DNA of 64,000 bases from Thiothrix winogradskyi (GTDB taxonomy: Bacteria; Pseudomonadota; Gammaproteobacteria; Thiotrichales; Thiotrichaceae), in contig NZ_CP091244.1 in the NCBI RefSeq assembly GCF_021650935.1, forward strand, positions 2,604,001 to 2,668,000, read 5' to 3'. The notes beneath the pieces were generated by a model, which was not told the origin of the DNA, did no database searches, and worked only from the letters and a program-made list of their open reading frames with translations. How positions within the stretch are numbered: the stretch's first letter is position 1; every line of letters begins with the position of its first letter. Below are positions 17,539-26,655 of this stretch, piece by piece. The translations under genes and the position numbers were made by a program.

Positions 17539-18115
17539 GGATGTCTGCCAACTGCCAGATACACGCATCCGCATTGCGTTGCTGAATTTCGAGCCGTAAA
17601 CCATTTTCCTGCGCTGCGAGTAAACCTTCCAGCAAACGAATATGGCGAACCCGCAATTTGAGCAGTTCCATGCTTTGGGTCATTGGTGATAACAGTTCTT
17701 CAGCTTCATGGATATTGTCGTACACATGCCGCCGGACTTGTTCGGCGTAAGCGATAATGCTGCCACAATCGTCGTATTGCGCGGCAACTTTGCTGGTGTG
17801 CAAGCCGTGACTATCCGCATCGTCTTCCACACGCGGGTCACGTTTGCTGGCTGCCGAAAGCTCACGAATTTGCTGGCGAACTTGCGCAAGTTCATGACGA
17901 TTATCCCGAATGATTTGCTTATTGGTTTCGAGTTGCGCCAGCATTTGCTGGTAAACATTTAGCGCTGATGCTAACACCACATCGTTTGTGGGAGCTGGGG
18001 GAATCGGCGGCGGTTCAGAGACCACTTCAGGTTCAGGTGCTGCTTCAGTTGTTTCTGTTTCTGGTGCAACATATTCGTCATCAGGTGCGGTATAGGTTTT
18101 GTTATTATCCGACAT
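17528..18115 (-). CDS. Hypothetical protein with Pro/Glu-rich N terminus and coiled coil
   Basis: Not recognised. The 195 residues start with an acidic, proline-rich, low-complexity segment (about 1-45), followed by long helical stretches with heptad-like spacing (about 50-80 and 130-195), suggesting a coiled-coil cytoplasmic protein. No signal peptide or membrane segment is seen. Its stop overlaps the end of the flavoprotein gene on the other strand by 11 bases. It lies downstream of the Do-family protease gene on the same strand, but a terminator separates the two. Confidence 0.7.
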   Translation of the reverse strand: MSDNNKTYTAPDDEYVAPETETTEAAPEPEVVSEPPPIPPAPTNDVVLASALNVYQQMLAQLETNKQIIRDNRHELAQVRQQIRELSAASKRDPRVEDDADSHGLHTSKVAAQYDDCGSIIAYAEQVRRHVYDNIHEAEELLSPMTQSMELLKLRVRHIRLLEGLLAAQENGLRLEIQQRNADACIWQLADILKV

Positions 18116-18233
18116 TAGGCAGATCCTCTGTGATTAATCACCGCATAATCCTGAATTCGGGCTTTATTGTCTGTAGCGGGGTTTATAGACCACCGTGATC
18201 TTCAGATAATCGGCAAGTTGACCAAGAATCGAC

Positions 18234-18272
18234 AAAAAAATCCCCGCCAAGGTGCGTATCCATTGGCGGGGA
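18234..18272 (-). terminator. Rho-independent terminator of the Do-family protease gene
   Basis: A perfect 10-base stem, TCCCCGCCAA (18241-18250) with TTGGCGGGGA (18263-18272), has a 12-base loop. On the minus strand it is followed directly by seven U (A at 18234-18240). It lies about 36 bases after the protease stop codon at 18308. Confidence 0.9.
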
Positions 18273-18307
18273 AAGTGCTTGGAGTGTGCCAAGTGAAAGA
18301 AAAGTAT

Positions 18308-19804
18308 CTACGGTTTATTGACCGCCACAAAGCGGGTTTGTTCACCCTGCATAATCAACATTGCAATGGGTTTACCGGCAGGCGCGGCTTGTACCGCCGT
18401 TTTAAGGTCAGCCGCTGATGTCACCGGCTGATTGTTGACGGAAACAATCACATCCCCCACGCTCAACCCGGCCTGTTCAGCAGGACCATCAGCCATGACT
18501 TGCTCGACTACCACGCCATGGCTTAACTTACTGGATTTCAGCTCCTCACTGCTTAATGTTGACACCATTAAGCCCAGCATCCCGCTTTCACCTTGCGTTT
18601 TAGCGACTGGCGAGGTTTCTTCCTTGTCATCGCCGAGTTTGGCAATGGTGACATTTAAGGTTTTCTCTGCCCCTGCCCGCAGGAGTTTGAGCGGCACTTG
18701 CGTACCCACTGGGGTATTGCCTACCAATAAAGGTAAATCAGAGGACGATTTCACCTTGCCCTCACCAAAACCCACGATAACATCACCGGCTTGCACGCCC
18801 GCTTTATCGGCAGGGCTACCCGCTTGGACACTGGAAACCAGTGCGCCATCCGGCTGATTCAAGTTGAAAGAGCTGGCTAAATCCTGGCTCATATCCTGAA
18901 TCGCCACACCCAACCAACCCCGGTCAACCTTACCTTTGCTCTTGAGTTGCTCGATGACGGTTTTTGCCACGTTTATCGGAATCGCAAACGAGATGCCCAT
19001 ATAGCCACCGCTGCGGCTATAAATTTGCGAGTTGACCCCGATTACCCGTCCACTGAGATCAAACAACGGGCCGCCAGAGTTACCGGGGTTCACGGCCACA
19101 TCGGTCTGAATAAACGGCACATACGTGCCATCCGGTAGACTCCGTGACAAAGCACTGACAATGCCTTGGGTCGCGGTAAGATCCAAGCCAAACGGCGCAC
19201 CAATTGCCACTACCCACTGCCCTACTTCCAAGGCATTGGAATCACCGAGTTGCACCGTCGGCAAGTTTTCCGCTTTGACTTTCAGCACGGCAATATCACT
19301 GAGGATGTCGATGCCAATGACTTCAGCAGGCAACTCGCGACGGTCATTCAAGCCCACCAAAATGGATTTCGCGTCTTCCACCACGTGTGCATTGGTAACA
19401 ACGTAGCCATCCGCTGAAATAATAAACCCTGAACCGGAAGCTCTGGCGCGGCGTGATTCTGGCTCTTCACCACCGGGTAAGCCCCGGAAAAAACGTTCCA
19501 ACTCTGGTGGCAAGTCATCTGGCAAACCGCCCATGCGTTTAGATGCTGCCGACGCTTCCACGCTGATATTGACCACTGCCGGGCTATTTTGTTTGATCAG
19601 TGTGGTCAATTCCGGTAACGCACCTGCACTGGGGGCTGGTGCTGGGGCGGTAACAGGTGCGGCAACTAACGGCGCTGCTGCCGGGGCTTGCTGCAAGGGA
19701 AAGGTGCTGGCGGTTTCTGCCAACACTGGCACGATCCCACCCAATACCAATGCTGAACTCATCAGCAAACCTGCGCCTACTACCCGCTGTTTACGTGTGA
19801 ACAT
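18308..19804 (-). CDS. degP: Periplasmic serine endoprotease, Do/HtrA family
   Basis: Envelope protein quality-control protease and chaperone, 498 residues. A signal peptide spans about residues 1-30, followed by an Ala/Pro-rich linker. The trypsin-like domain carries the triad His140 (TNAHVV), Asp170 (DILSDIAVLK) and Ser243 (NPGNSGGPL). Two PDZ domains follow (about 295-385 and 400-498, the second with GDVIVSVNNQPV). The build equals DegP/DegQ/MucD, and which paralogue it is cannot be told here. Divergent from a two-component system, which could respond to the same envelope stress; that link is inference. Confidence 0.93.
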   Translation of the reverse strand: MFTRKQRVVGAGLLMSSALVLGGIVPVLAETASTFPLQQAPAAAPLVAAPVTAPAPAPSAGALPELTTLIKQNSPAVVNISVEASAASKRMGGLPDDLPPELERFFRGLPGGEEPESRRARASGSGFIISADGYVVTNAHVVEDAKSILVGLNDRRELPAEVIGIDILSDIAVLKVKAENLPTVQLGDSNALEVGQWVVAIGAPFGLDLTATQGIVSALSRSLPDGTYVPFIQTDVAVNPGNSGGPLFDLSGRVIGVNSQIYSRSGGYMGISFAIPINVAKTVIEQLKSKGKVDRGWLGVAIQDMSQDLASSFNLNQPDGALVSSVQAGSPADKAGVQAGDVIVGFGEGKVKSSSDLPLLVGNTPVGTQVPLKLLRAGAEKTLNVTIAKLGDDKEETSPVAKTQGESGMLGLMVSTLSSEELKSSKLSHGVVVEQVMADGPAEQAGLSVGDVIVSVNNQPVTSAADLKTAVQAAPAGKPIAMLIMQGEQTRFVAVNKP

Positions 19805-19934
19805 GAATCACTTACTCCTGTGCAATATGCTGTGTTATAGCCAATATAGTGACAGAAACAACATTACCAAGGGTTTGCGGGAAGGTTACGGAATTGTCAT
19901 GTTCAGATGTCAGGAAGTGTTTTATGCTTGCGCT

Positions 19935-20618
19935 ATGAATATCCTAATCGTTGAAGATGACCGCCAAACCGCCAGTTTCATCCAGAAAGGCTTGATAGAA
20001 AGTGGCTACATTGTTGATCACGCTGCTGATGGCGAGGATGGTCTGCACCTTGCCCGGCAAGGTAACTACGACGTACTGATTGTCGACCGGATGTTGCCAA
20101 AACGCGATGGTCTTTCCTTAATCCAGACCCTGCGTGCGCAAGGGATGCAAACGCCCGTGCTGATCTTGAGCGCCTTAGGCGATGTCGATCACCGCGTCGA
20201 AGGCTTGCGTGCCGGTGGCGATGATTATCTGGTGAAACCTTACGCTTTCAGCGAGTTGCTGGCACGCTTGCAAGCCTTATTGCGTCGCACCCAGCCCGCG
20301 CAAGAATACACCACGCTCAAGGTTCGGGATTTGGAAATGGACTTGCTCAAACGCCGCGTTACCCGTGGCGGCACAGTGATTCCCCTGCAACCGCGCGAAT
20401 TCAATCTGCTCGAATACCTGATGCGCCACGCTGGGCAAGTCGTCACCCGCACCATGTTGCTGGAAAAAGTCTGGGACTACCATTTCGACCCGCAAACCAA
20501 TGTGATTGATGTCCATATCAGCCGGTTGCGGAGCAAAGTAGACAAGGATTTCGACACACCATTGCTACACACCATCCGGGGTGCGGGGTATTTGTTGCAT
20601 GACCCGCAAACTGCTTAA
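19935..20618 (+). CDS. OmpR/PhoB-family response regulator
   Basis: DNA-binding response regulator, 227 residues, partner of the kinase downstream. The receiver domain shows the acidic pair in VEDD (residues 8-9), phosphoacceptor Asp51 in LIVDRMLPKRDG, and Lys in YLVKPYAF. The C-terminal winged helix (about 130-225) has LQPREFNLLEYL and NVIDVHISRLRSKVD. The ATG at 19935 begins exactly at the conserved MNILIVEDD. The frame stays open upstream, but those codons are not similar to the family. It overlaps the kinase gene by 20 bases. Confidence 0.93.
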   Translation: MNILIVEDDRQTASFIQKGLIESGYIVDHAADGEDGLHLARQGNYDVLIVDRMLPKRDGLSLIQTLRAQGMQTPVLILSALGDVDHRVEGLRAGGDDYLVKPYAFSELLARLQALLRRTQPAQEYTTLKVRDLEMDLLKRRVTRGGTVIPLQPREFNLLEYLMRHAGQVVTRTMLLEKVWDYHFDPQTNVIDVHISRLRSKVDKDFDTPLLHTIRGAGYLLHDPQTA

Positions 20619-21966
20619 CACCTCGGTTTTCCGGCTATCGCTGGTATACGCCTTACTGTTTAGCGCCGTGGCAGCGGGCGCACTGGGCTACATTTACTGG
20701 ATGGCAAAGGGGCAAATGGAACAGCAAACCGATGCCCGCTTACAACTCGAAACCGATGCCCTGCTCAACCTGTACCGCCGCCTTGCCTTTGAAGGTTTGA
20801 GCGGGGCAATCACCATGCGTAACAGTGAAAATGGCTCACGCTACCTGATTTCCCGCCTGATTCACCGCAGCGAGCAGGATTTGACCCGCGACCTCGAATT
20901 TGAAGATTTTACCCAAAGCTCCAAACAGATCGTCGCCAGCTTACCGTTTAGTTTGATTAGCGGCGAAAAACGCCATTCCGAACCTGCCCGGATGATGCTG
21001 ACGCTGTTACCGGGGGGCTATCAATTATTGGTGGTCACTGACCTAAAAGAACAGCAGACCCTGCAAGCCCGTTTATTGCAAACCGTCTTAGCCGCTATCG
21101 GCATTATTGTGGCATTAGCCTTAGCGGGCGGGATATTCATGAGCCACAATGTGCAACGCCGTCTCAATGCGGTGGGACACACTGCCAATGAGATTATGAG
21201 CGGCGACCTCACACGGCGGATGCCCGTGACCCGACGTAATGATGAATTCGACAGCCTCAGCCGTGTCCTCAACACCATGTTGGCAAGGATCGAACACCTG
21301 ATGCAAAGTATGCGGGATGTCACCGACAACCTCGCGCACGATTTACGTAACCCGCTCAACCGCTTGCGAAATCGTCTGGAAACCAGCCAATTTCAGCCTT
21401 CCGCGCAAACCGATTACCCGCAACTGATTCAAGACACCATCGTCGAAGTTGACGAACTCATTAAAACCTTCAACGCGCTGTTGAGCATTGCACAAATCGA
21501 ATCCAGCGCCCAACGTCAAGATTGGGCGGAAGTTGATTTAACCTTGCTGATCGAAGAACTTGCCGACCTCTACACGGCGGTTGCCGAAGAACAAAACCTC
21601 ACCCTGAGTTATCACGCCGCGCCGGGCTTGCAGATACACGGCAATCGCCAATTGTTAGCGCAAGCCATCACCAATTTGCTGGATAATGCGGTGAAATACA
21701 TCCCTGCCGGTGGCGAAATCCATCTGGCAGCAACACAACAAGCCGGTAATATCACCATTACGGTAGCGGATAACGGCCCGGGTATTCCTAAAGCACAACG
21801 CGAACAAGTCTTCCAACGCTTTACCCGTCTGGATAATGCCCGCAGCACACCCGGCAACGGGTTGGGTTTGAGTCTGGTGAAAGCCGTGGCGGAATTGCAT
21901 GGGGCGACCGTGCAACTGGATGACAATCACCCCGGCTTGAAAGCTAGTATCCTGATTTCTCGTTGA
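20599..21966 (+). CDS. Membrane sensor histidine kinase
   Basis: Kinase of the OmpR-system type, 455 residues, inner membrane. A transmembrane helix at about 10-32 and a second at about 162-182 flank a periplasmic sensor of about 130 residues. A HAMP domain follows (about 183-235), then the H-box with His247 in NLAHDLRNPLNRL. The ATPase domain has the N box (LLDNAVKYIPAGG), the G1 box (DNGPGIP) and the G2 box (GNGLGLSLVK). The ATG at 20599 is preferred over the GTG at 20581. The 3' end overlaps the convergent lipoprotein gene by 23 bases. The signal sensed is unknown. Confidence 0.92.
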   Translation: MTRKLLNTSVFRLSLVYALLFSAVAAGALGYIYWMAKGQMEQQTDARLQLETDALLNLYRRLAFEGLSGAITMRNSENGSRYLISRLIHRSEQDLTRDLEFEDFTQSSKQIVASLPFSLISGEKRHSEPARMMLTLLPGGYQLLVVTDLKEQQTLQARLLQTVLAAIGIIVALALAGGIFMSHNVQRRLNAVGHTANEIMSGDLTRRMPVTRRNDEFDSLSRVLNTMLARIEHLMQSMRDVTDNLAHDLRNPLNRLRNRLETSQFQPSAQTDYPQLIQDTIVEVDELIKTFNALLSIAQIESSAQRQDWAEVDLTLLIEELADLYTAVAEEQNLTLSYHAAPGLQIHGNRQLLAQAITNLLDNAVKYIPAGGEIHLAATQQAGNITITVADNGPGIPKAQREQVFQRFTRLDNARSTPGNGLGLSLVKAVAELHGATVQLDDNHPGLKASILISR

Positions 21967-22375
21967 TTTTATCGACCGCTTTCTGACCAATGTCTTTGGC
22001 AGTATCGGCAGTGGCGCGATTGATGGCTTGCACCAAATCACCGGCAGGAATCGCCATGCCATTAATCATCATTTGCGTTGGCGTGTTGGCGTATTCACCC
22101 ATTGCATTGCGGTAATCCGTATCCGGGCTACTTAAACCGTAAATGCACACCGCCTGCGACACTTCATTACCCTGCCCTTCCAAGGCAAATTCCAAGGTAA
22201 TTTGTAACTGCACGCCTTTTTGTTCGGTTTGCTGCTCACTGTGCCACACCACACCTTTATCACCGGCTAAGGCAACAGTGACGGCTTTGCAAGTTTTCAG
22301 GGGTGAATCCAGATTATGCCCACCAGTACAAGCACTTAAGATCCCGGTGATAGCGACGACCATCCATTTGCGCAT
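21944..22375 (-). CDS. Small hypothetical lipoprotein
   Basis: 143 residues with a short hydrophobic leader and the lipobox LSAC (Cys16), so probably a lipid-anchored envelope protein. The mature part has no family I recognise; two further Cys residues (about 29 and 78) could form a disulfide. It is convergent with the kinase gene (23-base overlap) and divergent from the DksA-like gene. Confidence 0.7.
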   Translation of the reverse strand: MRKWMVVAITGILSACTGGHNLDSPLKTCKAVTVALAGDKGVVWHSEQQTEQKGVQLQITLEFALEGQGNEVSQAVCIYGLSSPDTDYRNAMGEYANTPTQMMINGMAIPAGDLVQAINRATADTAKDIGQKAVDKINEKSGY

Positions 22376-22463
22376 TTATTAACTCCTTTACTGCACTACA
22401 TCATGCCGGAAACCCGACAATGCGTTATCATCATTCCTTTAAGCCCTAATGAGAACAGAAAAC

Positions 22464-22775
22464 ATGTACGAAGAAAAGCATAAGCATCTCAAAGAACTAG
22501 AAAAAGTGCTGGTATCCCGTATCGAGAACGTCAGCCATGATCTGAATAGCGAACACAGTGCCGATTCTGCTGAACAAGTCACCGAACGCGAAAATGAGGA
22601 CGTCTTGCGTCATTTAAAAGAAGAATCGCGCCTTGAACTAAAACAAGTACGCAGCGCCCTAAAACGCATTGAAAGCGGCGAATACGGTAGCTGTACCCAA
22701 TGCGGGGAAACCATTAGCTCTGCAAGATTGGATGCGTTACCTTACGCCACACTTTGTATCCGTTGCGCCAGTTAA
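22464..22775 (+). CDS. DksA/TraR-family zinc-finger protein
   Basis: Small relative of DksA, which binds the RNA polymerase secondary channel; 103 residues from the ATG at 22464, preceded by GAGAA at a fitting distance. An ATG at 22449 would add five residues but has no visible RBS. The N-terminal half is a helical hairpin rich in Glu/Lys (EKVLVSRIENVSHDL). The C terminus is the four-cysteine finger CTQCGETISSARLDALPYAT followed by LCIRC. It lacks the DxxDxA loop of true DksA as far as can be seen, so it is more like the YbiI/TraR group. Confidence 0.85.
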   Translation: MYEEKHKHLKELEKVLVSRIENVSHDLNSEHSADSAEQVTERENEDVLRHLKEESRLELKQVRSALKRIESGEYGSCTQCGETISSARLDALPYATLCIRCAS

Positions 22776-22790
22776 CCAAGAGGGAATGTC

Positions 22791-23081
22791 ATGAAGTTGA
22801 GAATGGGCTTTATCATCAGCCTGATGGTAACACTCTACGCCTGTAGCAGCGCTCCAGCGCCAATAAACGCTACACCGCAAGCGGCACGTGCTGCCAACCC
22901 TGCGTCACTCAATTGCCTCCAGAATCACGGCAGGCTCGAAACACACCGAACGCCGGAAGGCGAAAGAACCGACTGTGTATTGCCCAGCGGCAAACGTTGC
23001 GATGAATGGGAAATGTTCCGGGGCAACTGCCCAGTCCGCACCGTTAACGCCGATGGTATTTATCGTCTTTTTGGTCTCTAA
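22791..23081 (+). CDS. Small DUF333 lipoprotein
   Basis: 96 residues with a lipoprotein signal (MVTLYACSS, Cys18) and a C-terminal DUF333 domain: LNCLQNHGRLETHRTPEGER, then the second Cys in DCVLPSGKRCDEWEMFRGNC. DUF333 proteins are small secreted or lipid-anchored proteins of unknown function with paired cysteines. RBS AGAGGG is 7 bases before the ATG. It is 15 bases downstream of the DksA-like gene, so the two are probably cotranscribed. The stop overlaps the convergent DUF4214 gene. Confidence 0.85.
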   Translation: MKLRMGFIISLMVTLYACSSAPAPINATPQAARAANPASLNCLQNHGRLETHRTPEGERTDCVLPSGKRCDEWEMFRGNCPVRTVNADGIYRLFGL

Positions 23082-23989
23082 GCCAGACCGATGTCTTGTA
23101 GCAATTGCGCAATCAGGGTTTCCCTATCCGCTGCTAATGCTGCTAACTCACTCGCATCGTATGCCGACAACCGTTCCTGCATATTTCTCAGAGCGGTTGT
23201 CACTTGCTCAGCTCCCAACCTAGCAACATCCTGATTAGTAATCACATTACGGTTCACTAATGCAGACACCGCATCGTAAGCAATCTCATTTTTTTCCGCC
23301 AGCAAGGCTTGATCGGCAGCCCCTGCCCCGGTCATTAATGCACCGATGATGGTTAACAAGGTAACACTGCCTTGGCTTAGTTCAGCAGTCCAATACGCCT
23401 TACCTTCTGCATCAGCAACGCGCCCAAATACATTGTCATACAAATGATCGGTTAAGCGCCCGAACAAATCCCGTTGAAGCGCCGGATCAAGGGTACGGAG
23501 GTGTGTTTCAATGGCTTGCCCGGTATTCAAATCCCGCAGTGCGGGTTGATCGCCCAACACCGTTTTCAACATGCCAACGTATTCAGGGGATGCATTGATC
23601 ACTGAATTCAATACCACGAAAGGGTCAGCCGTTTGCTGAAATACCATGTTCAGTGTCCAAAATGCCAAGCCTTCCGGGTCGCCCAAGCGTTCAAACGCGC
23701 TCATGTACAAGGATTGCAAGGCTTCTACGTGATCGGGGAAAACTTCCAGAATAGCGGCAACAAAACCATCCTTATCTTGTTCCGGCATGTATTGCCAGCC
23801 GCTATCCAATAACCAACCGCTGCTGGCAGGGTCAACACCAAAGGCGTTTACCACACTTAAATACGGGTCAGCGACCGGATTGCGCTCTGCTCTCACAGGC
23901 TCCTCCCAACTGCTTAACTCAGGGGCGTAAACCTCTGACATTGGGTCAATATAGTATTCAGATGGAACCGGAAAGAATAGATCATCCAT
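23078..23989 (-). CDS. DUF4214-domain protein
   Basis: 303 residues with at least two DUF4214-like repeats: ERLGDPEGLAFWTLNMVF at about 120 and the matching RVADAEGKAYWTAELSQG at about 200. DUF4214 is found in large secreted RTX-like and surface proteins and stand-alone proteins; its function is unknown. No signal peptide is visible, so export (if any) would be by another route. The start ATG at 23989 has AAGGG upstream at 8 bases; an upstream in-frame TTG (24007) is less likely. A 240-base AT-rich non-coding segment follows on the far side. Confidence 0.8.
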   Translation of the reverse strand: MDDLFFPVPSEYYIDPMSEVYAPELSSWEEPVRAERNPVADPYLSVVNAFGVDPASSGWLLDSGWQYMPEQDKDGFVAAILEVFPDHVEALQSLYMSAFERLGDPEGLAFWTLNMVFQQTADPFVVLNSVINASPEYVGMLKTVLGDQPALRDLNTGQAIETHLRTLDPALQRDLFGRLTDHLYDNVFGRVADAEGKAYWTAELSQGSVTLLTIIGALMTGAGAADQALLAEKNEIAYDAVSALVNRNVITNQDVARLGAEQVTTALRNMQERLSAYDASELAALAADRETLIAQLLQDIGLA

Positions 23990-24231
23990 CGCATTAGCCC
24001 TTCGCAAATGTTGAATTATTAAACAAACCGTAGTCTAGCAAAATAAATATTATAATAGAACTATTTTTTATGACCAAACAGTATAAACTATCAACTTTTA
24101 TGCTCATAAAATATTATGATTGATAAATTTAATTTATAAATATCATTGATAGGGAATTTTGCGGCATACTCGCTTTCTAAACATCGCAATCCGATAAAAA
24201 CCTGATAAGAACTCAACACAAGGCTACTTTT

Positions 24232-26562
24232 ATGAAAACAGGAACTCACTGGGCTAACAGCATACGTTTAAACGGTCTGCTTACTGTTATGTTGCTGCTA
24301 CTGACGGCGTGTGGCGGCGGTACGGACAGTGGCACGACGGGCAACAACAATAATGGTGGCGGTATTGCCACCAGCAGCGGGCGTTTGCTGTTGCTCGACC
24401 CAACCCGCAATAATGCCGAAACGCCGATCAGTGGGTTGCAATACCTCCGCGCTGGCAATGTGAGTGGCGCAGATGGCAGTTTTAGTGCGCCCTCCAATAA
24501 CCTGGTGCTGCACTTAGGCAGCAACACTCAACTGCCGGTACTCGGCAAAGCCAACCTGACGCAACACGATATAGCTGCCGCACTGTGCAGTGGCAATGCC
24601 GATGTTAATGCCTGCACCTACCAGGCACGTAAAAACTTAGAACGTTTTTTCCTGAGTCTGGATAACGACCGTAACCCCGCCAATGGCATCCAACTAGGCG
24701 TAAACGCCAGCAGCCTGAATTTGGCATGGACGATTTCCCCCGACCAATTTGAAACGGCGTTAGCCCAACAACTCAGTGTCTACGGACAAACCCCGGCTGC
24801 CCTGTTCCAACCATCGCTGGGCATTAACAGCGAAGCCCCGCAAGCTGAACAAAACAGCATCTCGTCACCCGTACCCTTTGCGGATATTTTCCGGGTTGCC
24901 CGCCCTATGCGTGAATATTTCTGTAAAGACGCCTCTTATGACGAAAACGGCTGGGTAACGACACCGCCAAGTACTTCTTGCATTATCCGCACCTTCCTGC
25001 TGGATAGCGCCTTGCAGGGGCAAGTCCCGAATGGGCGTTACAGCGTGTTGTATGAGGGCAATGGCAAGCTGGAATATTCAGGTTATGCCAAAATAGTCAG
25101 CAGCGCTCCGGGGCGGGATGAAATCGACATTACCCTGCCCGCCAAACTGGACAGTGTTGCGACCAATAACCGCATTGGTTTGCGAATTGTCAGCGGCACG
25201 GTCAAGAATATCCGTATTGTGATGCCCGGTGGTATCTGCGAAGGCAAACCCTACACACGAGTAGACAGTGCTGCCAACTGCCCTGCGGGTCAATACCGCA
25301 GCTTTGAAGACACCTTGCGGAATGACCGCAATGCGATTGTCTTCAACCCCGATTATTTGAATTTCCTCAAAGATTTCCGCGTGGTACGCATGATGAACCT
25401 GATGGAAGCCAGCCCCAGCTACCTCACCTGTGCGCAAACCGAACCCGGTAAACCCAATAGCTTCATCCGCGATGCCAATGGCAACCTGATCTTTGACCAG
25501 ACCTGCATGACCCAGGAATTCCGTTGGGATCAACGCAGCAAACTCACGGATGCGGTGTGGGGCGCTTCCGGCAATATCGCACGGCTGGAACGTTACGGGC
25601 GGGGCGTACCGCTGGAAGTGCAAGTCGAACTAGCAAACCAATTAAACGCGCACCCTTGGTTCAACATTCCGCATAATGCGTCGGAAACGTACATCAGGGA
25701 ATTTGCCCGCTACGTCGAAGCGCACCTCAAAACGGGGTTGAAAGCGCACGTCGAATACAGCAATGAAACCTGGAATGGCATTTTCTGGGCATATTACTAC
25801 GTGCTCAAAAAAGGTGAAGAGCTGGCTAGCCCGACGGATGAACAGGCATGGAACTGGCGCGGGGTTAATTTCTATGCCAAGCAAGCCAGCAAAGTCTTCC
25901 AGATTTGGGAAGATGAATTCGGTGGCACACAACGCCTGATCCGCATTTTGGCAACTTACCAAAATGACGCTAACCGCACCGAAAGAATGCTCGCCTACAG
26001 TGACACGCGGCAATACGTGGATGCGATTGCCACAGGCGGCTATTTCTATGCCTGCTGGCGGAATGACGATGCTAAATTACCAGCCTGCAATGACAGTAAC
26101 AAAATCCCCCAACCGCTGGTGAATGCCACGTCTGTGGATGATATTTTTGCAGCGCTTGATAACCCTAGCGACCCGTTTGGGCTGGAAGGTCTCAAAAACC
26201 AATTCACCAAACAAGCGGCAGTCGCGCAAAAGTATGGCAAAGCCTTGTACGCTTACGAAGGCGGGCAACACTTAACGATTGGCGGCGAAATTGCTACCGA
26301 CCGCAGGCAAAACATGATGGATTTACTCCATGCCGCCAACCGTGACCCGCGCATGGGTGAACGTTACCAACGCCTGTTGGAAATGTGGAAAGCGGCAGGT
26401 GGGCAAACGTTTGTGCTATTTAGCGTGCCACACACCTTCAGCCAGTACGGCAGTTTCGGGATAAAGGAAAGCCTGAACCAACCGCGTAGCAGTGCGCCGA
26501 AATACGATGCCGCCATGAAGTTTCAGGAGAGTCAGGGGAAATGTTGGTGGAGTGGGTGTTAA
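24232..26562 (+). CDS. Large lipoprotein, glycoside-hydrolase-like
   Basis: 776 residues with lipobox LLTAC (Cys27) followed by a Gly/Asn/Thr-rich linker, so anchored in the envelope facing outward. The middle and C-terminal part resemble TIM-barrel sugar hydrolases: HPWFNIPHNASETYIREFAR, then VEYSNETWNGIFWAYYYV, with the Asn-Glu pair typical of clan A acid/base residues, and a later LYAYEGGQH, where the Glu could be the nucleophile. Similar proteins are annotated as hypothetical or cellulose-binding in environmental bacteria. Substrate unknown. The preceding 224 bases are AT-rich and hold the promoter; no further gene is seen there. Confidence 0.7.
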   Translation: MKTGTHWANSIRLNGLLTVMLLLLTACGGGTDSGTTGNNNNGGGIATSSGRLLLLDPTRNNAETPISGLQYLRAGNVSGADGSFSAPSNNLVLHLGSNTQLPVLGKANLTQHDIAAALCSGNADVNACTYQARKNLERFFLSLDNDRNPANGIQLGVNASSLNLAWTISPDQFETALAQQLSVYGQTPAALFQPSLGINSEAPQAEQNSISSPVPFADIFRVARPMREYFCKDASYDENGWVTTPPSTSCIIRTFLLDSALQGQVPNGRYSVLYEGNGKLEYSGYAKIVSSAPGRDEIDITLPAKLDSVATNNRIGLRIVSGTVKNIRIVMPGGICEGKPYTRVDSAANCPAGQYRSFEDTLRNDRNAIVFNPDYLNFLKDFRVVRMMNLMEASPSYLTCAQTEPGKPNSFIRDANGNLIFDQTCMTQEFRWDQRSKLTDAVWGASGNIARLERYGRGVPLEVQVELANQLNAHPWFNIPHNASETYIREFARYVEAHLKTGLKAHVEYSNETWNGIFWAYYYVLKKGEELASPTDEQAWNWRGVNFYAKQASKVFQIWEDEFGGTQRLIRILATYQNDANRTERMLAYSDTRQYVDAIATGGYFYACWRNDDAKLPACNDSNKIPQPLVNATSVDDIFAALDNPSDPFGLEGLKNQFTKQAAVAQKYGKALYAYEGGQHLTIGGEIATDRRQNMMDLLHAANRDPRMGERYQRLLEMWKAAGGQTFVLFSVPHTFSQYGSFGIKESLNQPRSSAPKYDAAMKFQESQGKCWWSGC

Positions 26563-26609
26563 TACTTATTTACAAATCCACATGGAATAAATAATAATCA
26601 CCCTTGGGT

Positions 26610-26637
26610 CAGGTAGCAGGGCTGTTACCTGCCTTTT
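26610..26637 (+). terminator. Hairpin with short U-run between the lipoprotein gene and the type I-C operon
   Basis: CAGGTAGCAG (26610-26619) pairs with CTGTTACCTG (26622-26631), one G-U, two-base loop, followed by CCTTTTCC. It may end the upstream transcript. The weak U-run lowers confidence, and it lies only about 20 bases before cas3. Confidence 0.5.
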
Positions 26638-26655
26638 CCAAACAAGGGGCGATTA

